Assembly (NCBI RefSeq): GCF_002154695.1
Contig: NZ_MTAV01000010.1
Coordinates: forward strand, 1-46,419
Origin: Nostoc sp. T09
Lineage (GTDB): Bacteria > Cyanobacteriota > Cyanobacteriia > Cyanobacteriales > Nostocaceae
DNA length: 46,419 bases
Direction: 5' to 3'
Part shown: in pieces, positions 8,094-16,446 of the stretch
Numbering within the stretch: the first letter of the stretch is position 1
How the letters are laid out: each line of letters starts with the position of its first letter
Program-made: the position numbers and the translations under genes
Notes under the pieces: model-generated
Told to the model about the DNA's origin: nothing
The model's input: only the letters and a program-made list of their open reading frames with translations
Databases searched by the model: none

Positions 8094-8207
8094 CTACTTT
8101 CTTTTCTTGTTGGTAAATATAGTTGTGAACATCATCAGTAAACCACCTACAAGAATAGCAAGCGCCAATCCTCCGGTTACCAAGTCGAGCAAATTATTGT
8201 TGTCCAT
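8094..8207 (-). CDS. Small single-pass membrane protein, 37 residues
   Basis: A minus-strand frame encodes MDNNNLLDLVTGGLALAILV followed by GGLLMMFTTIFTNKKRK: a short acidic head, one hydrophobic helix of about 24 residues and a basic tail. This obeys the positive-inside pattern with the C terminus in the cytoplasm or stroma side. The ribosome site is weak. The layout resembles small subunits of photosynthetic or NDH complexes, but I cannot name it. It lies 66 bases downstream of the CobO-like gene on the same strand and could be cotranscribed. Confidence 0.5.
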   Translation of the reverse strand: MDNNNLLDLVTGGLALAILVGGLLMMFTTIFTNKKRK

Positions 8208-8273
8208 AATTTACGTGATTATTTCTCAGTGCTCAGTTGTCTGTTTGTTTACTGTGGCTTGTCGAATGGCGAT

Positions 8274-9410
8274 TTAAAAATCTACCCCACGTTTTAGCTC
8301 AACACCTTGATTGGCATAATGTTTGTGACAATAAACCTCGGAGTGAACGCTAGCTAAGTCAAAGTATGTCGGTTGATTTTGACAGCGACCGGTGATAATC
8401 ACTTCGGTGTCGCGGGGCTTGCGGAGTAATGCCTGCACTATAGGTTCAACAGGTAGTAATTCTAAATCAACAGTGGGATTAAGTTCATCAAGGATGATAG
8501 TTTTATACAATCCAGAGGCGATCGCCGTCTTGGCAATTTCCCAACCTCTCTCGGCTTCTACGTAGTCTAATTCTTGACGAGAATTACGCCAGACGATCGC
8601 ATCTCGACCACAGCGTTGATGATCTACTACTTCAGGATATGACTGCTGCAAGGCGGCGATCGCAGCATCTTCGGTGTAGCCACTACCACCTTTGAGCCAT
8701 TGCATAATCATCACGCGGGTAGAACCAGGATGATTGATTCCCCTACCAATGGCTTGCAACGCCTTACCTAGAGCGCTAGTAGACTTACCTTTCCCCGCAC
8801 CCGTGTAAATTTCAATACCCTCAATCAACAGTGCTTTGGCTGTTGGGTGGTGTTGAGGTTTCATTTCTGAGTGCAAATCGGCAATATCGAGCAGCTTTTG
8901 CGGTGCAGCACGTCCGGTAGCAATAATTTCCAAATCCTGAGGTTTAGATTTGAGTGTTTGCACTACTTCATCGACTGGAAGCAAACCTAAATCCAGAACA
9001 GGATTAATTTCATCTAAAACCACTACTGAATACAAACCAGAGGCGATCGCACCTTTAGCCACGTCCCAACCCCTAGCGGCTTCAGCACAGTCAAAGGCGG
9101 TGATTTCTTCAGGACCAAAAAACTCTGCTCTACCAGTCCGAACCTGGTCAATTAAATGAGGGAACCCTCGTTGCAAGGCGGCAATTGCCCCGTCCTCATC
9201 ATAATCTCGTTCTGGGCCTTTTAAAAATCGTAGTAATAAAACACGATTTGAATTGCTCGGTGTATTTATCCCCAAGCCAATCGAGCGCAAAACCACACCT
9301 AAAGCTGCTTGGGATTTTCCTTTCCCCGCACCATCGTAGACGTGAATTTGACCAGTGAGCCGTTCAGGACGCACTTGCGCCGTGCGAATACCGATACCGT
9401 TCCTTGTCAT
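8274..9410 (-). CDS. Tandem CobO/BtuR-like corrinoid adenosyltransferase family P-loop protein
   Basis: A 378-residue protein built from two copies of the CobO/BtuR (cob(I)yrinic acid a,c-diamide adenosyltransferase) fold. Each half has an identical Walker A, GAGKGKS, at residues 27-33 and 204-210, and a Walker B-like VVLDEIN or IILDELN followed by ATGR or ITGR. Single-domain CobO proteins are about 180-200 residues, so this is an internal duplication. CobO transfers an adenosyl group from ATP to cobalt in vitamin B12 synthesis. Both halves keep the P-loop, so both could bind ATP. No cobalamin riboswitch was recognised upstream and no other cob gene is nearby, so the specific reaction is inferred from family only. 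Confidence 0.75.
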   Translation of the reverse strand: MTRNGIGIRTAQVRPERLTGQIHVYDGAGKGKSQAALGVVLRSIGLGINTPSNSNRVLLLRFLKGPERDYDEDGAIAALQRGFPHLIDQVRTGRAEFFGPEEITAFDCAEAARGWDVAKGAIASGLYSVVVLDEINPVLDLGLLPVDEVVQTLKSKPQDLEIIATGRAAPQKLLDIADLHSEMKPQHHPTAKALLIEGIEIYTGAGKGKSTSALGKALQAIGRGINHPGSTRVMIMQWLKGGSGYTEDAAIAALQQSYPEVVDHQRCGRDAIVWRNSRQELDYVEAERGWEIAKTAIASGLYKTIILDELNPTVDLELLPVEPIVQALLRKPRDTEVIITGRCQNQPTYFDLASVHSEVYCHKHYANQGVELKRGVDF

Positions 9411-9650
9411 TTCTCGAAAAGCTGTAATGGTAATGTGCCAATTTTTAATCTTAACGAACGTCTTGTACTCTCAGGTAGAGCAGCTATCATAGCACTTACG
9501 TACAATATTCAGGAAACTGTATTAATCAAATAAGTAACCTACTATTGGCACACCAAGATGGGAAACAGCAAGAACCATCAGCTAATTCCCCCCATTACAG
9601 TGGCTATGCCAGTTATACTCTCTAAAGTTAACCCTTACAGTTGAACCTTT

Positions 9651-10199
9651 ATGCCTGATTTGTTTGACAATTGGATACTTCCCAGTGTTTTGCCCGTTGG
9701 TGCAGTTTTATTTGATTTACTATTTTTGCTGATGGCTATCTCTATAGAAGCATATTGTTTCAATAGTAGATTAAAATTTGACAAAAAAACCAGCATTTTT
9801 TATGCCATCTCTATCAATCTTTTTTCCAGCGTCATTGGTTGGATAGTATTTTTTATGCTCGAGCCAATACTGCCGCTAAATTTAAAATCAGAATTAATTA
9901 ATTTTGTATTTTTTAATAGTTTTAAATCACCTAACACTCAAACTTTAATTATTTTAACTGCTTTTATCATCTTCTTTGGCACATTCATAGTTAAATTATT
10001 TCTCTTAAGGTTATTCTCGCTGTCCCTAAATGAAGACTTCGGTAAAAAATCTGAAGACCCGCCATCTGTTGAACGTCAGAAATGGCGGTATATGAGCCGA
10101 TCCAAATTAATTAGTAATAATTTAGTATCTACTATGCTAATTGCTAATTCTTTAAGCTATAGTGCGATAACTCTTGTTTTACTGATTCGGATGAAATAA
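9651..10199 (+). CDS. fraC: Filament integrity protein FraC
   Basis: A 182-residue inner-membrane protein with four hydrophobic stretches (about residues 12-35, 46-70, 95-120 and 158-178). Length, topology and position before FraD and FraE match FraC of Anabaena, where fraC-fraD-fraE form one operon. FraC localises to the septum between cells. Loss in Anabaena causes filament fragmentation, reduced septal junctions and poor cell-cell transfer of small molecules. No Shine-Dalgarno sequence is clear before the ATG. The call rests on the three-gene order as much as on sequence, since FraC is poorly conserved outside filamentous cyanobacteria. Confidence 0.82.
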   Translation: MPDLFDNWILPSVLPVGAVLFDLLFLLMAISIEAYCFNSRLKFDKKTSIFYAISINLFSSVIGWIVFFMLEPILPLNLKSELINFVFFNSFKSPNTQTLIILTAFIIFFGTFIVKLFLLRLFSLSLNEDFGKKSEDPPSVERQKWRYMSRSKLISNNLVSTMLIANSLSYSAITLVLLIRMK

Positions 10200-10264
10200 G
10201 AGTAAGTTCAAGAATTTGACTCCAGAATAACATAGCGATCGCTAAATTATATAGAGGTTCAAGT

Positions 10265-11305
10265 ATGAACATATTATTTAAAGATTTATTAGGATTAACC
10301 AAATTTGTTTCCGATGTTTATGCAGGTATTAGAAAGCTATTAATTCCAGATAGAGCTTATTCCTGGCAGACATTAATCTATTTGAGCCTTTTTTCTTGGG
10401 CGATATCATACTTTGCGACTGGTGCCATCCGAGATACAATTGCATTTTTTGGTTGGCTATTTTTAATAGCTGGTACAGCTTGGTATACTACCGATGATCC
10501 TGCAAGAGTTCCTGGAACTTATATGCCCGTAGGAGCAGTAATCACGGGATTTTTAGTTAGTGTTTTTGCATTTGGGCAACAGGACTATGGAATTACACCT
10601 AGGACAATTGTTCTTTGGCCAACAATTTCGGGATTAATTACCGCCATACCAGAGTTTTTTGAAGGAAGTGGTACTGATGCCAAAGCTCAACTTCCTAAAC
10701 CAGAAGATCGCCAAAGAGTCATAGTGTTAGTTGCCAGCTGTATGGTTCTAAGTTGCTGGATTCAATTTTACTTTGTGGTCAATAATTGGTTAGAAGAATA
10801 TCCTAGCTTGCTGTCAGATAATTTTAACCGTAGTACTTTTGTTGTGAGAACAGAACTTCCAACTAAAATTCCACCAAACGGTGCTTTAATTCTTAGAGAA
10901 ATTCAACCACGACTAGAGAAACAAATAGATAAACAGCCTTGGCCACAGGTAGAGAGATGGCTACAAAATGCAAATGCCAATCTTAGTAACCTAACCCAGC
11001 AAGTAATTCAAGAAAAACGTCTGAAGGAAAAAGACGAGAAGGATTTATGGCGTGTTGAACCACGGATATCAAATCCTAATCCTAAGAATAAAGATGAATA
11101 TATATTAGATATAGTAAGCATCTGGACTGGTCCTAGTTCCGATCCACGCGGGTATTATTTGAAGAAGTCTTGCCAGATTCGACCAATTGCAGAATCTCCA
11201 AATAAATCCACCACTCAGAAGCCAGACGCAACTTCAATTATTGCTGAAATTGAGTGTGGTCGCGTTAGTAAACCTATTATTGGTTGGCCTCCAGCGCAAC
11301 GCTGA
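10265..11305 (+). CDS. fraD: Filament integrity protein FraD, septal junction component
   Basis: A 346-residue protein with an N-terminal amphipathic part, about five membrane segments between residues 35 and 175, then a coiled-coil-prone stretch (about 205-260, RLEKQIDKQPWPQVERWLQN onward) and a periplasmic C-terminal domain to residue 346. This is the architecture known for Anabaena FraD, which is needed for the plug structure of septal junctions and so for gated communication along the filament. It follows fraC by 65 bases and precedes fraE. AGAGGTTCAAGT before the ATG supplies a ribosome site. Confidence 0.88.
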   Translation: MNILFKDLLGLTKFVSDVYAGIRKLLIPDRAYSWQTLIYLSLFSWAISYFATGAIRDTIAFFGWLFLIAGTAWYTTDDPARVPGTYMPVGAVITGFLVSVFAFGQQDYGITPRTIVLWPTISGLITAIPEFFEGSGTDAKAQLPKPEDRQRVIVLVASCMVLSCWIQFYFVVNNWLEEYPSLLSDNFNRSTFVVRTELPTKIPPNGALILREIQPRLEKQIDKQPWPQVERWLQNANANLSNLTQQVIQEKRLKEKDEKDLWRVEPRISNPNPKNKDEYILDIVSIWTGPSSDPRGYYLKKSCQIRPIAESPNKSTTQKPDATSIIAEIECGRVSKPIIGWPPAQR

Positions 11306-11470
11306 AGATACTTTGCAAAAATGAATACAATCGGCGGCTTGTCTTCAACCGAGAATTTCAGTAGAGACAAAATTTGATTCTTTATTTAGAATTTGGGCGT
11401 AGATGTTTTTTGGACAGTTTACCACCAGTGCAAACTGACTAATAAATATATATTACTAGGTACTAAATAT

Positions 11471-12253
11471 ATGATGAATTTCAGCCGAATCTTTGTGATG
11501 GCAAGCAATGTATTTCAGGAAGTGATCCGCGATCGCGTTTTATATATTATTGGTTTTTACACGCTCATACTCGCCGCCGCTATTCGCCTCCTTCCAGAAT
11601 TCGCAGCCAATAGCGAAGGTAAGATATTTCTAGACTTTGGTATCGTCTTAATGAGCGTCATTGCCTTAATAGTCGCTATATTTGTTGGCACTGGACTGGT
11701 CAACAAAGAAATTGAAAAACGTACTGTTTTGGTATTAATTGCAAAACCCATCAGCCGCAGTGAATTTATCGCTGGTAAATATTTAGGTTTATCGGCAGTG
11801 CTAGCTGTACTCATCGCCATCATGACGGTGATTTATTTAGGATTTTTACAAATTGGGCACATTCCTTATGCAATAACTAGCATTTTGATTGCTGTTGTTT
11901 TCTTATTCTTGCAGATATCCTTAATCACTGCTGCGGCTATTGGGTTTGGTTCATTTACTAGTTCCTTGTTAGCGGTAATTTTAACCTTTGCTGTATATTT
12001 AATGGGAAATATATCTCAAGATTTATTAAAATTTGGTCGTCTTAGCCGCAACCCAAGTATTGAACACCTAACTCAAGCTTTGTATCTAATCTTGCCTGAT
12101 TTATCTAGATTAGATTTAAAAAATCATGCTGTTTATGGTTTGCAAGCATTACCTGGCCCAACCGCATTGATAGCTAATGCTGGCTATGGCTTACTTTACA
12201 GTTCTATGCTGTTAGCGATCGCTATATTAATATTCTCACGACGGGAGTTTTAA
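11471..12253 (+). CDS. fraE: ABC-2 type permease FraE, filament integrity
   Basis: An ABC-2-family permease of 260 residues with six hydrophobic segments, including an N-terminal one at VLYIIGFYTLILAAAIRLL. The motif GLVNKEIEKRTVLVLIAKPI is characteristic of ABC-2 permeases. In Anabaena FraE is required for filament integrity and heterocyst maturation, probably as the membrane half of an exporter whose ATPase is encoded elsewhere. The frame is open from a GTG-like start at 11393, but the residues before MMNFSRIF look non-coding; AGG at 11458-11460 sits ten bases before the ATG at 11471. An ATG one codon later is equally possible. Confidence 0.85.
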   Translation: MMNFSRIFVMASNVFQEVIRDRVLYIIGFYTLILAAAIRLLPEFAANSEGKIFLDFGIVLMSVIALIVAIFVGTGLVNKEIEKRTVLVLIAKPISRSEFIAGKYLGLSAVLAVLIAIMTVIYLGFLQIGHIPYAITSILIAVVFLFLQISLITAAAIGFGSFTSSLLAVILTFAVYLMGNISQDLLKFGRLSRNPSIEHLTQALYLILPDLSRLDLKNHAVYGLQALPGPTALIANAGYGLLYSSMLLAIAILIFSRREF

Positions 12254-12265
12254 CCGAGGTTTCAT

Positions 12266-12308
12266 AGTAAGGACTTTAGCGCTGAAAACCAGAACTAAAG
12301 TGCTTACT
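12266..12308 (+). terminator. Hairpin repeat after fraE
   Basis: AGTAAGGACTTTAG pairs with CTAAAGTGCTTACT, 14 positions with one mismatch. It follows the fraE stop by 12 bases. It resembles a dispersed Nostocales hairpin repeat and may end the fra transcript, though no T-run follows. Confidence 0.55.
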
Positions 12309-12341
12309 ACAAACTAGATGCACCCATAATCACACCCATAA

Positions 12342-12947
12342 TCAAAGAAATACTATTTGCGGTTCTTGAATTGTACCGTCAGGCATAATCGTGTCTAGAA
12401 GCTTTGCATAAATCATCTTTGTTCCCCAAAGCTTGGCTTCAGTCAGGTTAGCCTCCGTTAAATTTGCCCATGTCAGGTCTGCACCAATTAAATTGGCATC
12501 AGTTAAGTTTGCTTCTAATAAGATTGCGCCACATAGCTTTGCTCCTGCGAGATTTGCTCGCACTAATTTAGCTTCAATTAATTTGGCTTCAATTAATTTG
12601 GCTTCACTTAAGTCAGCTTCGCTGAAATCGGCTGCGCATAAGGAAGCATCCGTAAGATTACTACCACTAAATTGCGATCGCCATAATACTGCTCCACATA
12701 AATTTGCTTGTGTTAAATCAGCCTCAATTAAGTTAGCTTCGCATAAAGAAGCCTGGATGAGATTTGCCTCACGTAGGTTAGCACCAGTGAGAATAGAGCC
12801 AGATAGATTTGCACCACGCAAATCTGCTCCTAAAAAGTTAACACCACTCAAATCAACTGCTCTCAGGTCGATTCCGCTCAAGTCACATCCGCTGAAATCC
12901 CTACTTTGACTTAATATGAAGTCCTGTTTGTCAGCATAATTTCTCAT
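12342..12947 (-). CDS. Pentapeptide-repeat protein
   Basis: A 201-residue protein built from roughly 30 consecutive pentapeptides of the A(D/N)LXX type, running from about residue 17 to 180 (for example SGCDLSGIDLRAVDLSGVNF and ANLTEANLTEAKLWG). Such repeats fold into a right-handed quadrilateral beta helix. There is no signal peptide, so it is cytoplasmic. Cyanobacteria carry dozens of these proteins, mostly of unknown function; a few in other bacteria mimic DNA and protect gyrase. AAGGTAAT-like sequence lies upstream of the ATG. A long open frame antisense to it is a shadow of the repeat. Confidence 0.9.
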   Translation of the reverse strand: MRNYADKQDFILSQSRDFSGCDLSGIDLRAVDLSGVNFLGADLRGANLSGSILTGANLREANLIQASLCEANLIEADLTQANLCGAVLWRSQFSGSNLTDASLCAADFSEADLSEAKLIEAKLIEAKLVRANLAGAKLCGAILLEANLTDANLIGADLTWANLTEANLTEAKLWGTKMIYAKLLDTIMPDGTIQEPQIVFL

Positions 12948-13300
12948 GGTATTACCTCAAGGTGTAAATTATGGCAACAGTCTTTTGTGAAACTTACTGT
13001 ATATCGAGAGTACACCCCAAAAGTAGATAAACAGACTAGTAAATCGGTAATAATTTCAGAAAAAATTAGCCCTAAGCGAAAAATCAGCATTGTAGGTGCT
13101 TTTTCACCAAAAAATGCTGACATAAGTCAGAGAAATTTGATATATAAAAAATTGTCATAGTGATAATTTATATCAAACTCACTTGGATATAAATTTGGCC
13201 ACTGTAGCAGTCTGAAGCTTTAATTCAAGGTGTAAGCGATCGCTGCATTCTTCTACACTCTATAGCAACTCTAAATAGTCGTCTCTAGACGATAGGGAAC
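12948..13300. other. Intergenic region holding a hairpin
   Basis: About 350 AT-rich bases between the pentapeptide gene and the histidine-kinase stop. The only structure seen is the hairpin at 13084-13120. The pentapeptide promoter is presumably here but I cannot place it. Confidence 0.5.
13084..13120 (-). terminator. Terminator-like hairpin downstream of the KaiC-like/kinase pair
   Basis: TCAGCATT pairs with AATGCTGA, with an inner GGTG/CACC stem. Read on the minus strand the stem is followed by TTTTTCGC, the layout of an intrinsic terminator for the genes at 13301-15940. Confidence 0.6.
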
Positions 13301-14398
13301 TTAAGCCATTTCGCTGCTAATAGGTAGGGTTACAGTAAATGTTGTGCCTACATTGACTTCGCTAGTGACTGCGAGCGTTCCGCCATGCCACTCAACTGCT
13401 TGTTTCACAATCGCCAATCCCAGTCCAGTGCCAGGAATATTACCCACGTTACTGGCACGATAGAAGGGTTCAAATAGGCGTTTTTGGTCGGATGGAGTGA
13501 TACCGATGCCTTGATCCTGTACTTGAAATATCACTGCTTGTGATTGACATTGCACTTTAATTTGAACGGTGGTGTCGGGTGCTGAGTATTTGATGGCATT
13601 AGACAGCAGATTGATCAGAACGTGCCGCAGTAACCCTTCGTCCATATAAACTGTAATACAGTTATCTTCACAGTCGAAAACAATGGTGTGACTACTGCTG
13701 GTGCTGAATTTCATTTCTTCGATTAACTTGCGGCAGAAAGGCTCAATCGCTAACGGAACGAGATTAGAAGTTGTACCAGCCGCTTCAGTTTTTCCCAGAG
13801 TCAACACATCATCCATCAAGGTTGTCATACGACTAACAGCAGCTTGGATACGTTGAAAAAAGTCAGCTCGTTGTTCTTGGGGTAAGTCGTACTGTTCTAG
13901 CAAACGAGTGAAACCAGAAATACTGTTGAGTGGGTTGCGAAATTCATGGGAAACCATTGAGACAAAGCGCGATTTGAGTTCCTTGAGTTCGCGTTCTTGC
14001 TTGAGTGCGGTCTGAAGCTGTAGAGAAAGTCGCCGCGATCGCAATAGCATTTCAACTCGTGCGTGCATCTCTAGCTTTTCAATCGGTTTTGTAATTAGCT
14101 CGTCGATAGTTTGCCACAAATGCCGTGTCAGTAGTTTTACATCAGAGCGTAGTGTAATTAGTAAAAATGGCAAGAAAACTGATTGCTCTGCGTGTTTTCT
14201 TGCCTGTACCCATTCCCAAAGGTGATCTAGAGCTGGGCCATCGAGAATGCATAAGTCAAACGGCTCATCTAGAAGCGGCAAGGCTTTTCCTCTTTGCACT
14301 ACTGAATCTGCGATCGCCACCTCATAATACATTCCCAGCCACTCCGCCAGCAGACGGCGATTCTCAGATTGCTCTACAATAATCAAAATTCGATTCAT
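13301..14398 (-). CDS. Response-regulator/histidine-kinase hybrid
   Basis: A 365-residue soluble protein. Residues 1-115 form a receiver domain with a probable phospho-acceptor Asp53 in CILDGPALDHL and the conserved Lys in TKPIEK. A coiled-coil linker (about 115-145) leads to the kinase core: H-box SHEFRNPLN (His151), N-box LLRHVLINLLSNAIKYS, G1 VQDQGIGI, F-box LFEPFYR and G2 GTGLGLAIV. All catalytic blocks are intact. It lies 99 bases downstream of the KaiC-like gene on the same strand, and a terminator-like hairpin follows both. Receiver-kinase proteins beside KaiC paralogues suggest coupling of the ATPase state to a phosphorelay; that partnership is inference. No DNA-binding output domain is present. 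Confidence 0.88.
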   Translation of the reverse strand: MNRILIIVEQSENRRLLAEWLGMYYEVAIADSVVQRGKALPLLDEPFDLCILDGPALDHLWEWVQARKHAEQSVFLPFLLITLRSDVKLLTRHLWQTIDELITKPIEKLEMHARVEMLLRSRRLSLQLQTALKQERELKELKSRFVSMVSHEFRNPLNSISGFTRLLEQYDLPQEQRADFFQRIQAAVSRMTTLMDDVLTLGKTEAAGTTSNLVPLAIEPFCRKLIEEMKFSTSSSHTIVFDCEDNCITVYMDEGLLRHVLINLLSNAIKYSAPDTTVQIKVQCQSQAVIFQVQDQGIGITPSDQKRLFEPFYRASNVGNIPGTGLGLAIVKQAVEWHGGTLAVTSEVNVGTTFTVTLPISSEMA

Positions 14399-14497
14399 CG
14401 CTCATTCTCTTGCTAACTGGCAATGCTGCCGTAAAAGTTTCTCTCTGGCTCTGGCTGGCTCAACAATAGCTATTTACTAGACGCCATAAGCACAGTG

Positions 14498-15940
14498 TTA
14501 CGGTTTATCCTTAATGAAATCGGGCAGTCCAGTCAACACACCTCGAAGCTGCGTCAGTGGCTTGCCGACTTTGATGCCGTAGCGACTAATTTCAAATTCA
14601 CGCAGAGTTTTTTCAAAGTCGCTCATGCGCTTCTTCAAAACGCCAATCGCCCGCCGCAGTTCACCTTGCATTTCTAAATAGCGCAGAAACACAATTGTAT
14701 CTGCCAGATAGCTAATTCCAACTTCTGTAACTCGGAAGTCTCCTGTAATCGTTTCAACTTCGTTGATCAGCAACACGGCAACACCCATATTTTGCAAATA
14801 CTTAGATAGGGAATGGATATGGCTGATCAAGTCTTCTCCCCGCACCGAAAGTCGATAGCCGGATACACTATCAATCATCACAATTCGCGCCTGTTTTTGC
14901 TCGACTTCCTGGCGCACAAGGTTAGCAAATTCGTCGGGTGTATAGTACAACGGCTCCACCTGGATGACTGAGAGTGTCCCCCGTTCCTGCATTGCCTGAA
15001 CCGCAATATTAATCCCTTCAGCGCGGTGCAACAGCGTTTCCTTCCTTTCCTCAAAAGTATAAATCACCGAACGTTCGCCCCGTCCGGCTGCCTCTTTCAT
15101 AAACTGTAGTCCCAACGTACTTTTACCCACGCCGCTAGGTCCACTGATAATAGTAATCGTGCCGCGCTCAATACCGCCGTGTAGTAACTCGTCGATTTCG
15201 GGAATGCCAGAGGAGATCGTTTCAGCCGTAAAAGACTGTCCGTAGACTTGTGGCATTAATCGGGGAAAGACCTGCATTCCTTTGCTAGTTAAGCGAATCG
15301 CATGATGGCCGTCCTGAAAGTCACTACCCCGAAATTTGGATACCCAAAGCGTGCGCTGATTGTTGCTGAAGTTGAGATTAATTACCCCATCACTCATAAA
15401 CTGTAAATCATTGTCGGGTGCTTCTTTACTGCTCTCTGAGGTGAATAGTACGGTCGCACCTTGCTCCACCAAAAAACGCAGAAACGACAGCACTTGCTTG
15501 CGGAACTGAAAGGTATCGGTCGCAAGATAGCGAAACTGGGTCATCGAGTCGATAAAAATGCGCTGCGGTTTTAGGGCTTCTACCTGCTCTACAATTTGAC
15601 GGGTTGTGGGTTCACGTTCCACTTCAGCTGGTGAAAAAATATCATAAGTCTCAACCTGAGCGAAAAATTCGGGTGTGGGGCTAAGGTCAAGAAAATTGAT
15701 GCCTTGTAAGTTAAATCCTAATCCTGCGGCATTTTTCTGAACTTGTGCAGCAGTTTCTGCCAGCGTAATGAACAAAACCGATTCGCCGTTTGCTGCCCCT
15801 GTGGTTAAAAAATGCATTCCCAGCGTTGTCTTCCCAGTTCCCGGTCCACCTCGGATTAAGTAGGCGCGACCGGGAATATAGCCGCCATAGAGCAATTGGT
15901 TTAGACCCGAAATTCCCGAAAATAAACGATTTTCAGACAT
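14498..15940 (-). CDS. KaiC-like double-domain RecA-family ATPase
   Basis: A 480-residue tandem RecA-fold ATPase of the KaiC family. The first domain has Walker A GGPGTGKTT (31-39) and the second GPSGVGKST (267-275). In KaiC a Glu-Glu pair after the Walker A drives catalysis: the second domain keeps it (FEER, 297-298) but the first has Ala-Glu (LAET, 61-62). The KaiC autophosphorylation pair Ser431-Thr432 aligns with Ser410-Tyr411 (GISYLADTI), so one site is altered. No kaiA or kaiB is adjacent. It is therefore a KaiC paralogue rather than the core clock protein, probably signalling through the histidine kinase encoded just downstream. Confidence 0.85.
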   Translation of the reverse strand: MSENRLFSGISGLNQLLYGGYIPGRAYLIRGGPGTGKTTLGMHFLTTGAANGESVLFITLAETAAQVQKNAAGLGFNLQGINFLDLSPTPEFFAQVETYDIFSPAEVEREPTTRQIVEQVEALKPQRIFIDSMTQFRYLATDTFQFRKQVLSFLRFLVEQGATVLFTSESSKEAPDNDLQFMSDGVINLNFSNNQRTLWVSKFRGSDFQDGHHAIRLTSKGMQVFPRLMPQVYGQSFTAETISSGIPEIDELLHGGIERGTITIISGPSGVGKSTLGLQFMKEAAGRGERSVIYTFEERKETLLHRAEGINIAVQAMQERGTLSVIQVEPLYYTPDEFANLVRQEVEQKQARIVMIDSVSGYRLSVRGEDLISHIHSLSKYLQNMGVAVLLINEVETITGDFRVTEVGISYLADTIVFLRYLEMQGELRRAIGVLKKRMSDFEKTLREFEISRYGIKVGKPLTQLRGVLTGLPDFIKDKP

Positions 15941-16446
15941 TGATGACCAGTCTTCCTTTGCCTACTGATTTAACGGAATCTCTTAACGCCGTGTTCTTTC
16001 TGCTGCTTAGGTTTTAAGCACCAATCAGAACTCGGAAAGTTCAGACTGATCTGTCAGCCGAAAACAAGCTCTTTCTGCTGTATAAGTCTTATTATTAATT
16101 AACAGCTAGAAAGTTAAGGATCGCATTCACCAAGGATTAAGATAGCATCAACTACTAGCCTACAAACCAAACTTCGGGCTGATATTTCACCAAATTTGAT
16201 GTGTTTGAGTCAATTGCTATGGGTAATACCAGCACCATCAATTTGGGAGCATTTCACCTTTAAACCGAAGTACGGTAGAGCCACTAGAATAATGCATTAA
16301 GGTGATTTCTGATTAAAAAAATACCTTCAACTCTCGACCACTCAATTGGTTGAGCTAAGCGATGCACTGAGCCTGCCCTGAGCTTAGTCGAAGTGTCGAA
16401 ACCAACGGCTGTGGTAAATTTATCAATAGAATTGCCTAAATTTTTT
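15941..16446. other. Intergenic region with scattered short repeats
   Basis: About 500 bases with no coding frame I trust. It contains AAGTACGGTAGAGCCA at 16268-16283, identical to 77-92, and a repeat-like GCACTGAGCCTGCCCTGAGC-type stretch near 16365-16385. The KaiC-like promoter presumably lies near 15960-16090. Confidence 0.5.

Noticed and set aside
9411-9650. Cobalamin riboswitch upstream of the CobO-like gene
   Set aside because: I could not find a B12-box-like block or the required stems in the divergent region shared with fraC.
12433-12909. 158-residue open frame antisense to the pentapeptide gene
   Set aside because: It is the mirror of a repetitive gene (repeated ASVKLAS-like units); the sense strand gives classic pentapeptides.
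13301-15940. Core circadian clock operon kaiABC
   Set aside because: No kaiA or kaiB is adjacent and the KaiC-like protein has changed catalytic and phosphorylation residues.
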